Below, one piece after another: positions 9,066-17,144 of a DNA stretch of 64,000 nt. The position numbers were made by a program, and so were the translations under genes. The notes beneath the pieces are model-generated. The model saw only the letters and a list, made by a program, of their open reading frames with translations, ran no database searches and was not told where the DNA came from. Source of the stretch: Mesobacillus campisalis (GTDB taxonomy: Bacteria; Bacillota; Bacilli; Bacillales; Cytobacillaceae); assembly GCF_000986785.1 (NCBI RefSeq), contig NZ_LAYY01000013.1, positions 92,659-156,658 on the forward strand, given 5' to 3'. How positions within the stretch are numbered: the first letter of the stretch is position 1; the number at the start of each line of letters is the position of its first letter.

Positions 9066-9092
9066 GGTACTTCTCTCCCCTTATACTCTCGA

Positions 9093-9242
9093 TTAAAATC
9101 GCTCTACAAATAAATAAAATACACCGACCCATGTTACAATCAGGAAAAATCCCAGCAAGAAAACAGATGCCAATGTTCCTTTCAGGGACGATGAATCCTC
9201 CACCTTTATTTTCGTCTTCCTTTGAAGTCCAGGCTGAGCCAT
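9093..9242 (-). CDS. Cytochrome c oxidase subunit IIa, 49-residue single-helix protein
   Basis: A very short gene at the head of the leftward oxidase operon. Translation begins MAQPGLQRKTKIKVEDSSS and continues into one hydrophobic helix (about residues 20-45, including FLLGFFLIVTWVGVFYLF) ending VERF. Subunit IIa of ba3 oxidases is a single transmembrane helix that replaces the missing second helix of subunit II; position, size and topology all fit. A purine-rich GGGAAGGGAG lies just upstream, and cbaB starts 27 bases after the stop. It is too short for default ORF length cut-offs, and another reading frame across it is spurious. Confidence 0.88.
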   Translation of the reverse strand: MAQPGLQRKTKIKVEDSSSLKGTLASVFLLGFFLIVTWVGVFYLFVERF

Positions 9243-9394
9243 GGTGTCCACTCCCTTCCCTTAAAATAATGTTAACTGTTGGATACAATCCCATCATACA
9301 AAACAAATGGGCCGCTGCCAGCCAGTTTTTAGCAGTTCACAAATTGTTCATTCCTTATGTATCTACTATGTTAATAGGGTAAAGTTGTAATAAC

Positions 9395-9410
9395 AGTGAT
9401 TTATGTCACA
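9395..9410. promoter_or_regulatory. FNR/CRP-like operator upstream of the ba3 oxidase operon
   Basis: AGTGA-N6-TCACA, one mismatch from the TGTGA-N6-TCACA consensus shared by FNR and CRP-type regulators. On the minus strand it lies about 41 bases upstream of the start expected from a TAACAT -10-like hexamer (9368-9373), which is the usual activator spacing. The regulator itself is not in the window. The gap 9243-9592 otherwise holds no gene I can support. Confidence 0.45.
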
Positions 9411-9592
9411 TGGGTAAGGGGGAAAGTGTGAACGAATTGTGAAAACAAGTATGTAAAAAGGTGCGCAATATTTTGAAAAGGGTGGCGGATTCTTGACAAA
9501 CAAAAAAGAGTTTTCATGAGATTTTTCATCATCACCTTTTACAGCAAAGAAACATAGAATAATGTAAAAAGTTTTTTCGGGGATGTGTACAG

Positions 9593-9718
9593 ATGGAAAA
9601 ATATTATTGCGATCGCTGCTGCAGGATTTATAAAGAACTGCAAACTTGTAAGCCGTGCGGCGTCCTGGCTTCCAGGAAGATAGTGATCCAAGTTCATGAC
9701 CAGCCCAAACCCCAATAA
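9593..9718 (+). CDS. Small cysteine-rich putative zinc-binding protein (41 aa)
   Basis: A short frame starting MEKYYCDRCCRIYKEL with a second pair of cysteines in TCKPCG, giving two CxxC knuckles (C6xxC9 and C19xxC22) as in minimal zinc ribbons, then a charged tail ending QPKPQ. CGGGGA lies 8-9 bases before the ATG. It is followed by a convincing terminator at 9811-9846, and nothing else on the plus strand accounts for that terminator. I do not recognise a named family. It could be a chance frame, but the paired Cys and the ribosome site argue for a real small protein. Confidence 0.55.
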   Translation: MEKYYCDRCCRIYKELQTCKPCGVLASRKIVIQVHDQPKPQ

Positions 9719-9810
9719 GGACTTCAGTTTTAAATGGTAATTCTTTTCTGCTGTCACAGCCGGCATTCTTCGCTATAATAAAAGAGCACAGCAACTCCCT
9801 TCAAAACGTC

Positions 9811-9846
9811 AGGCTTTCCCGGTCCCCGGGAAAGCCTTTTTTTGTT
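9811..9846 (+). terminator. Strong terminator before bpsA
   Basis: A 12-bp perfect stem AGGCTTTCCCGG/CCGGGAAAGCCT with a three-base loop and seven Ts. Confidence 0.92.
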
Positions 9847-9930
9847 TCCCTTACCTGTGATAGTTTTGCTGAATATTGGAAGGGTAAATGGAAAAAGTAA
9901 CCTTATGGATAGGTGAGGAGAGAAAGCTGT

Positions 9931-11016
9931 ATGCCGACTATTTTATCAATCGCAGAAGCAATACCGCCGTATTGCATTACACAGGACAAAGTCATGGATT
10001 TTGCCGAGGAGCTATTTTCGGAATCCTTTAGGGATATAAAAAGGCTGCTGCCCGTTTTTATGAATGGGCAAATTGAAAAACGCCACTTTGCCAAGGAGTT
10101 GGATTGGTTTAAGACCGAACACAGCTTTGAAGAGAAAAATAATGCCTACATCGAGGCAGCGGTTCAATTGGGAACCGAGGCAGTCCAAAGCTGCCTGTCC
10201 AGCCCTTCATTCTTATCAAAGCATGTTCCGTATGAAGAAATCGATGCCATCATTACAGTTAGCAGCTCCGGACTTGCCACTCCAAGCCTTGAGGCACGGA
10301 TCATGAATCTGCTTCCTTTTTCGCCTCGAACGAAAAGAATCCCCATTTGGGGGCTGGGCTGTGCTGGCGGTGCTTCCGGGCTTTCCCGCGCCTATGAGTA
10401 TTGCCGTGCCTTTCCGAAGGCAAAGGTTCTTGTTTTAACAGTTGAACTTTGCAGTCTTACATTTCAGCGAAATGACCGTTCAAAGAGCAATCTAGTGGGA
10501 ACCTCCTTGTTCGCTGATGGTGTTGCCTGTGCGCTCGTCTGCGGAGAAGATTCAAAATTCCTGCCTTACAAAAAAAGGGAAGCCTCCCCAAGAATTTTAG
10601 GGACAGGGTCTGCTCTGATGAAAGAATCACTTGATGTAATGGGATGGGAAGTGAAAAATGATGGCCTCCATGTGGTGTTTTCAAGGGATATCCCCTCGAT
10701 AGTAGAGGATTGGCTTCAGCCTGTGGTAAGCGAGTTTTTGGAAACCGAGGAAATGACTTTGGAGGATATCCATCATTTTGTAGCCCACCCTGGCGGAAAA
10801 AAAGTTCTTGATGCCTATGTGAAGGCTCTTGGCCTGCGAGAGGGCATGACTGAAAAATCGCTCGATGTCCTGAAAGAATATGGGAACATGTCCTCGGCAA
10901 CCATCCTGTATGTCCTAAGAAGGTTCATGGAAAGTGCAGGACAGGGGGAACATGGACTTGCAGCCGCCATGGGTCCCGGATTCAGTTCGGAATTGCTGCT
11001 GTTGAGGTGGGAATAA
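9931..11016 (+). CDS. bpsA: Type III polyketide synthase (BpsA)
   Basis: Chalcone-synthase-like enzyme extending fatty acyl-CoA with malonyl-CoA to alkylpyrones in B. subtilis. The thiolase fold and catalytic triad are visible: Cys144 in WGLGCAGGASGL, His286 in HHFVAHPGGKK and Asn319 in YGNMSSATILY. GAGGAG is 9-10 bases upstream of the ATG at 9931; the GTG at 9913 sits in front of that site and is unlikely to be used. The product is 361 residues. Its stop codon overlaps the start of the methyltransferase gene (TAATG), as expected for the bpsA-bpsB pair that makes and methylates alkylpyrones. Confidence 0.93.
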   Translation: MPTILSIAEAIPPYCITQDKVMDFAEELFSESFRDIKRLLPVFMNGQIEKRHFAKELDWFKTEHSFEEKNNAYIEAAVQLGTEAVQSCLSSPSFLSKHVPYEEIDAIITVSSSGLATPSLEARIMNLLPFSPRTKRIPIWGLGCAGGASGLSRAYEYCRAFPKAKVLVLTVELCSLTFQRNDRSKSNLVGTSLFADGVACALVCGEDSKFLPYKKREASPRILGTGSALMKESLDVMGWEVKNDGLHVVFSRDIPSIVEDWLQPVVSEFLETEEMTLEDIHHFVAHPGGKKVLDAYVKALGLREGMTEKSLDVLKEYGNMSSATILYVLRRFMESAGQGEHGLAAAMGPGFSSELLLLRWE

Positions 11017-11582
11017 TGTTTTTCCTTTTTATTGGTTTTATCATCATTCAACGTCTCACTGAACTGGCCATAGCCCGAAAAAATGAAAAGTGGATGAAAT
11101 CCCAGGGAGGGCTGGAGTTTGGCTCTGGCCATTATCCCGCCATGGTGATGATCCACAGTGCCTTTATTTTGAGCACGATAGCAGAAGTTGTGATTTTGGA
11201 CCGTGAGCTTTCTGCCTTCTGGCCATTGCTGATCGTGCTGTTTGTGCTGACCCAATTGATGAGGGTTTGGGCACTTCTGTCCCTTGGTCCATTTTGGAAT
11301 ACCAAGATTATCGTTCTTCCCGGGGCAAAGGTTGTTAAAAAGGGCCCCTACCGCTTTATTAAGCACCCAAACTATGTCATCGTTGCTCTTGAGTTGATCG
11401 TGATACCCCTGATGTTTAATGCGTATTGGACCGCGGCGGTATTTACCCTATTGAATATGATCATCCTTTCCGTGCGAATCCCCGAAGAAGAGAAGGCATT
11501 GGCCAGCCTGACTCAGTATGAAAAAGAGTTCCATGATAATGGACGTTTTATCCCGAATTTGTTAAATAAGTATGACAATTAA
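11016..11582 (+). CDS. bpsB: Isoprenylcysteine carboxyl methyltransferase-family protein (BpsB/YpbQ)
   Basis: Integral membrane SAM-dependent methyltransferase of the ICMT/PEMT type. In B. subtilis the partner of BpsA methylates triketide pyrones. The C-terminal signature is present: KKGPYRFIKHPNYVIVALE near residue 110, and the trailing RIPEEEKAL. About five hydrophobic segments span the rest. The ATG at 11016 overlaps the bpsA stop as TAATG with GAGGTGGG just upstream; the GTG at 11007 lies inside that site. Length is 188 residues, normal for the family. Confidence 0.9.
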   Translation: MFFLFIGFIIIQRLTELAIARKNEKWMKSQGGLEFGSGHYPAMVMIHSAFILSTIAEVVILDRELSAFWPLLIVLFVLTQLMRVWALLSLGPFWNTKIIVLPGAKVVKKGPYRFIKHPNYVIVALELIVIPLMFNAYWTAAVFTLLNMIILSVRIPEEEKALASLTQYEKEFHDNGRFIPNLLNKYDN

Positions 11583-11593
11583 GGGTGGATCAT

Positions 11594-11608
11594 TGATAAT
11601 GAATATCA
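11594..11608. promoter_or_regulatory. Fur-box-like sequence 1
   Basis: TGATAATGAATATCA matches the 7-1-7 Fur consensus TGATAAT-N-ATTATCA at 13 of 14 defined positions. It lies just after the bpsB stop, upstream of a 29-codon gene. Confidence 0.6.
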
Positions 11609-11631
11609 ATCATGGTAAACTAACCTTGAAA

Positions 11632-11661
11632 TTGATAATTATTCTCAAAGATTAATATAAG
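11632..11661 (+). promoter_or_regulatory. Promoter overlapped by Fur-box-like sequence 2
   Basis: TTGATA (11632-11637), an 18-base spacer and TATAAG (11656-11661) form a good sigma-A promoter. The -35 lies within TGATAATTATTCTCA (11633-11647), which matches the 7-1-7 Fur consensus at 13 of 14 defined positions. A repressor there would block RNA polymerase directly. Confidence 0.65.
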
Positions 11662-11683
11662 CTCACCGGGGATGGTGGATAAG

Positions 11684-11773
11684 ATGACCTCTTTGCTTGT
11701 CATTACTACAGTTGTTGTTTATGGCGGAATCATGAAATATGTTTTGGACAATGTAGCCAAACCGCATAATTGA
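11684..11773 (+). CDS. 29-residue membrane peptide, predicted iron-regulated
   Basis: A tiny frame starting MTSLLVITTVVVYGGIMKYV and ending in a polar tail with LDNVAKPHN. The first 20 residues form one hydrophobic helix; the tail is polar. GGTGG lies 6 bases before the ATG, a promoter overlapped by a Fur-like box lies 23 bases upstream, and a terminator follows 16 bases after the stop, so it looks like a complete monocistronic unit. I do not recognise the family. The small Fur-controlled FbpABC proteins of B. subtilis are basic and soluble and look different. It sits between bpsB and dynA. Confidence 0.6.
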   Translation: MTSLLVITTVVVYGGIMKYVLDNVAKPHN

Positions 11774-11788
11774 AAATGAACCTTTGTA

Positions 11789-11816
11789 AAGGCCCGGTTT
11801 CCCGGGTTTTTTATTT
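11789..11816 (+). terminator. Terminator after the 29-residue peptide gene
   Basis: A stem AAGGCCCGG/CCGGGTTTT with two G-U pairs and a TTTC loop, then TTATTTT. Confidence 0.75.
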
Positions 11817-11893
11817 TGGATAGGAATGTATAGGAATAAAGTGAAAAATCATTTAAAATAAATATATTCACAAAATTGTCACAAGGGGTCTAA

Positions 11894-14800
11894 ATGATGG
11901 GTCAATTAGTAGCGCAAAAGGAAAAACAATTGTTGGACAAAATCTTGAAGCTTCATCCGCTGTTCCTCGAAAACGATGATTTGGAAGCAGCAGAAAAGTC
12001 AAAGGAAATAGGAAAAAAACTTCTTGAAAAGGAATTTGCCATCGGCTTCTGCGGACATTTTTCCGCAGGGAAGTCCAGCATGATCAACAAGCTGGTCGGG
12101 GAGGACATTCTTCCATCAAGCCCCATTCCTACAAGTGCAAATCTGGTAAAAATCAAGGGCGGGGAAGAATATGCCCGCGTTTATTTTAAAAAAGGGAAAC
12201 CAAGGCTGTATCCTGCGCCATATGATTATGAGACAGTAAAAAATTATTGCAAGGATGGAGACCAGATACAGTCGCTTGAAATCAGCCATAAGGGATCAGG
12301 TTTTCTCGAAGCTGTCACTGTCATGGATACACCAGGAATCGACTCGACAGATGATGCGCACAGAATTGCAACCGAATCGGCTCTCCATCTTGCGGATCTG
12401 GTTCTGTATGTAATGGACTATAACCATGTCCAGTCCGAACTGAATTTCCTATTCACAAAAGAATTGACGGATGCGGGAAAAGAACTGTATTTGGTTGTCA
12501 ATATGATTGATAAGCATCGTGAAGAAGAATTAAGCTTCAAACAATTTCAGGAAAGTGTATCCGCTTCATTTTCTGCATGGGGGGTCAAACCTAAAGGGAT
12601 CTTTTATACATCCCTGCGCAACCCCGACATGAATCATAATCAATTTGAACAGCTGCAAACATTTCTTGAACAGTACATTGAGCAGAGGGACGAACTGCTA
12701 CCGCAGTCTGCAGCCAAATCCCTTGTGAAAATCTCCGAAGACCATATTCATTCATTGTCCCTTCAGGCAGAAGAAAAGCTCGAAGCATTGGAAACAATGC
12801 TGAAGGAAGTGCCACAGCACGAATGGGCGGAGATCGAGGAAAAGCAGGCAAGCGCTGCTCTGAAGCTCGAACATCTTAATCGCCAGCAGGAGTTAGCTGC
12901 AACAGAGTTTAATTCCAAACTTGAAGGCATATTAAAAAATGCCTATTTAATGCCGTTCCAGACCCGTGAACTGGCAGAGTCCTACCTAAAAGCGATGCAG
13001 CCGGATTTCAAGGCAGGCCTGTTCTTTGCCAAGCAAAAAACGATGCAGGAACGAGCGGACAGGCTTGAGCGGTTCTATCAGGATCTTTCCGAGAAGGTTC
13101 AAGCCCAGATTGACTGGCATGTCAAAGAGTTCCTCCTTGGTTTGCTGAAGGAAAAGGGAATATCGGACAGCGGGCTTCTTTCACTTGCACAAGGCTTTAA
13201 AACGGACTTCCGTAAAGAGATTCTCGGGGAGACGATAAAAACAGGGGCGGTTGTTTCTGGTGATTATGTGCTCAATTATACGAATGATGTCGCAGAGGCC
13301 CTGAAAAAAACCGTTCGCACACAGCTAAATTCGTTCAGGGAAAGCTACGCTGCTGCAGTCAGGGAGCAGGCATCAATTGAAATGTCTGCCGCCAAGGAAG
13401 AAGAAGCACATTGGGGCATGCTGGCCAATGCCTATAAAGAATGGTGTGCAGTCAAGGAGTGGCTGGCTCACAGCTCGGAAAGGATATTTGATATTCTGTA
13501 CGGAAAAGACACAACTGAACCAAGCGAGGAGAAAGCTCTCTCTTTCTTTGATACAGAAATGGATGAGGAAGTTTGGGAAGGAACAGAAAACAAGCAAACC
13601 CCGGAAGCTGTACAAGTTCCTGAAGAAACGTACGGAATGGCATCCGGGACTGTACAGGAAACAACAGCAGAAGATTCCCAGCACCAGCTTGAGAAGCTTG
13701 TGGGAAAATTGAGGCGGACAGCAAGAGAACTAAAAGACATTCCTGGATTAAAAAGGAGTGCCAAAGAACTTGGTGAGAAAGCAGAGAGGCTTGAAAACCA
13801 GCAATTTACTGTTGCCTTGTTTGGTGCCTTCAGTGCCGGGAAATCTTCCTTTGCGAATGCGCTCATCGGAGAAGGCCTTCTGCCTGTTTCACCAAACCCG
13901 ACCACAGCTGCCATTAATAAAATTAAGCCCCCAAGCAAAGAACATCCGCACGGAACTGTCATTGTCAAGGTGAAGGGAAGCCGTGAATTGCTTGAAGAAG
14001 TAAACCGATCCCTCTCCTTGTTCGGATATGGCGCAGATGATTTAGCGGCGGCAGGAACAAAAATCAAATCGATACAGGAAATTGATACTTCAGTTGGAAC
14101 GGAAAGGCTGCACTATTCCTTCCTTAAGGCATTTGCCAAAGGACTGTCCCATTTTGAGGGGAAATTCAACGAACAGTTCGAGAGCAATCTGGAATCATTC
14201 CGAAGTTATGTGGCAGATGAGGAAAAGTCCTGTTTTGTCGAATGGATTGAAGTTTACTATGATTGTGAATTAACACGCCAAGGCATTACCCTGGTGGACA
14301 CACCCGGAGCCGACTCCATCAATGCCCGGCATACTGGGGTGGCCTTTGATTATATAAAGAATTCGGATGCCATACTGTTTGTCACCTATTATAACCATGC
14401 ATTCTCCAAAGCCGACCGGGAGTTTCTGATCCAGCTTGGCCGTGTGAAAGATTCCTTTGAGCTCGACAAAATGTTCTTTATCGTCAACGCAATCGACCTG
14501 GCGAATTCCGAGGATGAAATGCTCTCGGTAATACAGTATGTAGAAGAACAGCTTGTTCAGTATGGAATTAGAAAACCGCATATGTTCCCGGTATCAAGCC
14601 TGGAGGCATTAAAAGTAAAAACAGGGGGGAACGGCGGCGAGAACAGGTTTAAAGCATTTGAACACGCCTTTTATTCCTTCATAGACCATGATTTAAGAAA
14701 AATGGCAATGGATTCTGCTGAAGGAAAATGGCTTCAATCAGTCGAACTGCTTAGGAAGATGATTCAGTCGGCAGAAGAAGGCATGGAAGAGAAAACGAGA

Positions 14801-15547
14801 AAGCTGGCTGCCCTTGAAAATGAAAAAATGCGTGTCAGCGAACTTTTAGGGGCAAAGAACACGTCATTTCTGCAAAGTCAGCTGCACCAGGAAATTGACG
14901 AGCTTGTCTATTATATTAACCAGCGTGTTTTTTTCCGCTTTGGAGAATTCTTTCGGGAATCCTTTAATCCAGCCTTGCTGAGGGATGATGGCCGCAATTT
15001 GAAGAAAGCTTTGCAGACAGCGCTTGATGACCTGCTGTCGCACATCGGGTATGATCTGTTGCAGGAAGTTCGCGCTTCTTCATTAAGGGTGGAAGCCCAT
15101 CTAGCACGTTTAATAGATGGATTTCAAAAGGATCTTGCCCAGGAGCTGGCTAAAATGAATCCTAATCTTTCTTTCGCGGCATGGGAAATAAGCCGGTTCC
15201 CAGAGATTGATTTTGAAGGTCCATTCAAGGATTTGGACAGGGGACAATTTAAAAAGGCACTTGGACTGTTCAGGAACCCAAAGGCCTTCTTTGAGAAAAA
15301 TGAAAAAGCCAGGATGGGAGAGGAATTGGAGCAGCTTCTTCATTCCCCGGCAGATATCTATTTGGAATCACAGAATAAGGTTTTAAAGAACCATTATTAC
15401 TCTGCCCTGGAGCAGCTTTTTACCAGTCTAATAAACGATTATTCCGAACAGGCAGAAGAATATTTTGTCGGCGTTCAGTCAGCACTGGCTGTTGACTTTC
15501 CGGTGGAACAGCTAAAAGAGACACTTAACGCCATTCGGCACACATAG
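11894..15547 (+). CDS. dynA: Double dynamin-like GTPase DynA (YpbR)
   Basis: Large membrane-remodelling GTPase with two complete dynamin modules in one chain. The first module has P-loop GHFSAGKSSMINKL near residue 54 and switch DTPGID near 149. The second has GAFSAGKSSFANALIGE near 644 and DTPGADS near 802. Both G4 motifs are visible (NMID and NAID). Stalk regions after each GTPase are long, helical and charged. B. subtilis DynA tethers and fuses membranes and helps protect against phage- or antibiotic-induced lysis. At 1217 residues it matches that protein. Two successive ATGs (11894 and 11897) follow AAGGGG. Confidence 0.95.
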   Translation: MMGQLVAQKEKQLLDKILKLHPLFLENDDLEAAEKSKEIGKKLLEKEFAIGFCGHFSAGKSSMINKLVGEDILPSSPIPTSANLVKIKGGEEYARVYFKKGKPRLYPAPYDYETVKNYCKDGDQIQSLEISHKGSGFLEAVTVMDTPGIDSTDDAHRIATESALHLADLVLYVMDYNHVQSELNFLFTKELTDAGKELYLVVNMIDKHREEELSFKQFQESVSASFSAWGVKPKGIFYTSLRNPDMNHNQFEQLQTFLEQYIEQRDELLPQSAAKSLVKISEDHIHSLSLQAEEKLEALETMLKEVPQHEWAEIEEKQASAALKLEHLNRQQELAATEFNSKLEGILKNAYLMPFQTRELAESYLKAMQPDFKAGLFFAKQKTMQERADRLERFYQDLSEKVQAQIDWHVKEFLLGLLKEKGISDSGLLSLAQGFKTDFRKEILGETIKTGAVVSGDYVLNYTNDVAEALKKTVRTQLNSFRESYAAAVREQASIEMSAAKEEEAHWGMLANAYKEWCAVKEWLAHSSERIFDILYGKDTTEPSEEKALSFFDTEMDEEVWEGTENKQTPEAVQVPEETYGMASGTVQETTAEDSQHQLEKLVGKLRRTARELKDIPGLKRSAKELGEKAERLENQQFTVALFGAFSAGKSSFANALIGEGLLPVSPNPTTAAINKIKPPSKEHPHGTVIVKVKGSRELLEEVNRSLSLFGYGADDLAAAGTKIKSIQEIDTSVGTERLHYSFLKAFAKGLSHFEGKFNEQFESNLESFRSYVADEEKSCFVEWIEVYYDCELTRQGITLVDTPGADSINARHTGVAFDYIKNSDAILFVTYYNHAFSKADREFLIQLGRVKDSFELDKMFFIVNAIDLANSEDEMLSVIQYVEEQLVQYGIRKPHMFPVSSLEALKVKTGGNGGENRFKAFEHAFYSFIDHDLRKMAMDSAEGKWLQSVELLRKMIQSAEEGMEEKTRKLAALENEKMRVSELLGAKNTSFLQSQLHQEIDELVYYINQRVFFRFGEFFRESFNPALLRDDGRNLKKALQTALDDLLSHIGYDLLQEVRASSLRVEAHLARLIDGFQKDLAQELAKMNPNLSFAAWEISRFPEIDFEGPFKDLDRGQFKKALGLFRNPKAFFEKNEKARMGEELEQLLHSPADIYLESQNKVLKNHYYSALEQLFTSLINDYSEQAEEYFVGVQSALAVDFPVEQLKETLNAIRHT

Positions 15548-15594
15548 AGAAGTGGAGGGCGATGAAGTTTCGCCTTAAGAGCAGGAGGGAACAT

Positions 15595-15780
15595 ATGACC
15601 ACCCCATTTCATGCTTGCGCTACCTGTATCCATTTCCGCGCAGTGCGGGAAAATGGGAAGATGGGCTACTATTGTGGGCGCCTTGGCTATGAAACGAAAA
15701 CCAATTACCAGTTTCAATGCTGGGAGCCAAAGCCAGAGGTAAGGAAGCTGATGGAAAAACGAAAACAAGGGAAGCCTTAG
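15595..15780 (+). CDS. ypbS: Small Cys-rich conserved protein (YpbS-position homologue)
   Basis: A 61-residue protein with CATCIHFRA, GYYCGRLGY and FQCWEP, four cysteines that could hold a metal ion, and a basic tail. AGGAGG at 15583 lies 6 bases from the ATG at 15595; an upstream ATG at 15562 is only 3 bases from its GGAGG and would add 11 basic residues. It follows dynA closely and is probably co-transcribed. The symbol rests on position (dynA-ypbS in B. subtilis) more than on sequence memory. Function unknown. The terminator overlaps its 3' end. Confidence 0.72.
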   Translation: MTTPFHACATCIHFRAVRENGKMGYYCGRLGYETKTNYQFQCWEPKPEVRKLMEKRKQGKP

Positions 15781-15799
15781 GCAGGCTTCCTTGTTTTCG
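15760..15799 (+). terminator. Long terminator overlapping the ypbS stop
   Basis: A 17-bp stem with one bulge: the left arm begins CGAAAACAAGG at 15760 and the right arm ends CCTTGTTTTCG at 15799. The left arm encodes the last residues of ypbS. The T-tract is short. Confidence 0.75.
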
Positions 15800-15922
15800 T
15801 GAGTGAGAGGTTTTTTGCTGGAAATCCATTTTTGGGCGGTAACGGTATGTTATAATAATAAGGTTGTATTATAGACCACAGACCTGAAAAATCCATCCTG
15901 TGATGATCCAAGGAGGAGAAAA

Positions 15923-16807
15923 ATGAATAAGCCAAACTTTTTGCTGGTCGATGGCATGGCCTTGTTATTTAGAGCTTTTTATGCCACTGCAGTGACCGGC
16001 CAATTTATGATTAATTCCAAGGGACTGCCTACAAATGGCGTCCAGGGTTTCATTAAGCATATGATGACTGCCGTTTCCCGTTTCAAGCCAACCCATGTTG
16101 CCGTATGCTGGGATATGGGCAGTACGACCTTCAGAACCGAGATGTTTCCGCAATATAAGGCAAATCGCGGGGAAGCTCCTGTGGAACTGATTCCGCAATT
16201 TGAACTCGTCAAAGAAGTAGTTGAAGCTTTTGATATTCCTAATATCGGCATTCCGGGCTTTGAAGCGGACGATTGCATCGGTACTCTTGCCAGGAAGGCT
16301 CCCGGGGAAGTGGGTGTCTCGATTCTAACCGGGGACAAGGATATCCTTCAGTTGATTGATGACCGCATCTCAGTCATTTTGCTTCAAAAAGGCTATGGCA
16401 ATTATCTTGTCCATAATCGTGAATCTTTTTACATTGAAAAAGGCATCTGGCCGGAACAGATGATTGACTTAAAAGCCCTTATGGGAGACCCTAGTGACAA
16501 CTATCCAGGTGTCAGAGGGATTGGGGAGAAAACAGCCATCAAGCTTCTCCAGCAATTCAATAATGTTGAAGGCATTCTGGAAAATCTCCATCAGCTGACA
16601 GCTGGACAGCGAAAGAAAATAGAGGAAGACCTTGAAATGCTGCATCTCAGCAGGCAGCTTGCTGAAATCAAATGCGATGTTGAGGTAGAATGCAATTTGG
16701 ATACGGCCTTCTTTAAAATTGACCGTGACAAAGTGCTGGATAAATTTACGGAAGTCGAGTTTCGGGGACTGCATAAGTTAATACCTGCCGAGCAGGAAGT
16801 TGTGTGA
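15923..16807 (+). CDS. ypcP: 5'-3' exonuclease / flap nuclease (YpcP)
   Basis: Stand-alone relative of the 5' nuclease domain of DNA polymerase I, involved in removal of RNA primers and flaps. The acidic metal ligands are spread as in the family: LLVDGMALLFR near residue 10, CWDMGSTTFR near 75, GFEADDCIGTLAR near 115, LTGDKDILQLID near 138 and the helix-hairpin-helix PGVRGIGEKTA near 196. AGGAGGAG precedes the ATG by 6 bases, and a TATAAT lies at 15852. Length 294 fits. It ends in a bidirectional terminator shared with sspL. Confidence 0.93.
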   Translation: MNKPNFLLVDGMALLFRAFYATAVTGQFMINSKGLPTNGVQGFIKHMMTAVSRFKPTHVAVCWDMGSTTFRTEMFPQYKANRGEAPVELIPQFELVKEVVEAFDIPNIGIPGFEADDCIGTLARKAPGEVGVSILTGDKDILQLIDDRISVILLQKGYGNYLVHNRESFYIEKGIWPEQMIDLKALMGDPSDNYPGVRGIGEKTAIKLLQQFNNVEGILENLHQLTAGQRKKIEEDLEMLHLSRQLAEIKCDVEVECNLDTAFFKIDRDKVLDKFTEVEFRGLHKLIPAEQEVV

Positions 16808-16840
16808 AAAAAAACGGCCAAATTTGGCCGTTTTTTTTTT
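16808..16840. terminator. Bidirectional terminator between ypcP and sspL
   Basis: AACGGCCAAATTTGGCCGTT palindrome flanked by A-runs on the left and ten Ts on the right, so it serves both convergent genes. Confidence 0.93.
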
Positions 16841-16841
16841 G

Positions 16842-16973
16842 CTACTTGGTGTTACTTCTTTTTGCTGCATTTTCAAGTTTTGTTTTAGGATCTTCAGTCA
16901 TTTCTGCGTCCTGGCCGTACCCTTGCGGATTGACTCCTGGTGCTTTCGTGCCTCTACCCGATTTTTTGCTCAT
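16842..16973 (-). CDS. sspL: Small acid-soluble spore protein SspL
   Basis: Minor SASP packed in the forespore. The 43-residue translation starts MSKKSGRGTKAPGVNPQGYG and ends with the diagnostic DPKTKLENAAKRSNTK, very close to the end of B. subtilis SspL as I recall it. AAGGAG is 11 bases upstream on the minus strand. It is convergent with ypcP, shares its terminator and is too short for usual length filters. Forespore (sigma-G) expression is expected from the family, but no promoter was assigned. Confidence 0.9.
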   Translation of the reverse strand: MSKKSGRGTKAPGVNPQGYGQDAEMTEDPKTKLENAAKRSNTK

Positions 16974-17144
16974 TTATGGCCACGCTCCTTATCTTTTTGT
17001 TTAATTTTCCTTGAAAAAGTGAAATAACGTAGTAGGCCGGCAAGTCCTCAAAGTGTAATTCAGCTGCCAGCCTTTCGTTTCTTATTATGCTACGAAAGAA
17101 TAAAAACAGCCGTTTTTTTTCAAAATAATATGGAGGTGAGCGAT

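Noticed and set aside
9052..9306. 84-residue minus-strand frame over the oxidase subunit IIa gene
   Set aside because: Wrong phase: the subunit IIa frame in the same place gives a family-like single-helix protein with a ribosome site.
13373..14067. Several long opposite-strand frames within dynA
   Set aside because: Mirror frames of a strongly coding gene; Ser/Phe/Cys-rich composition without motifs.
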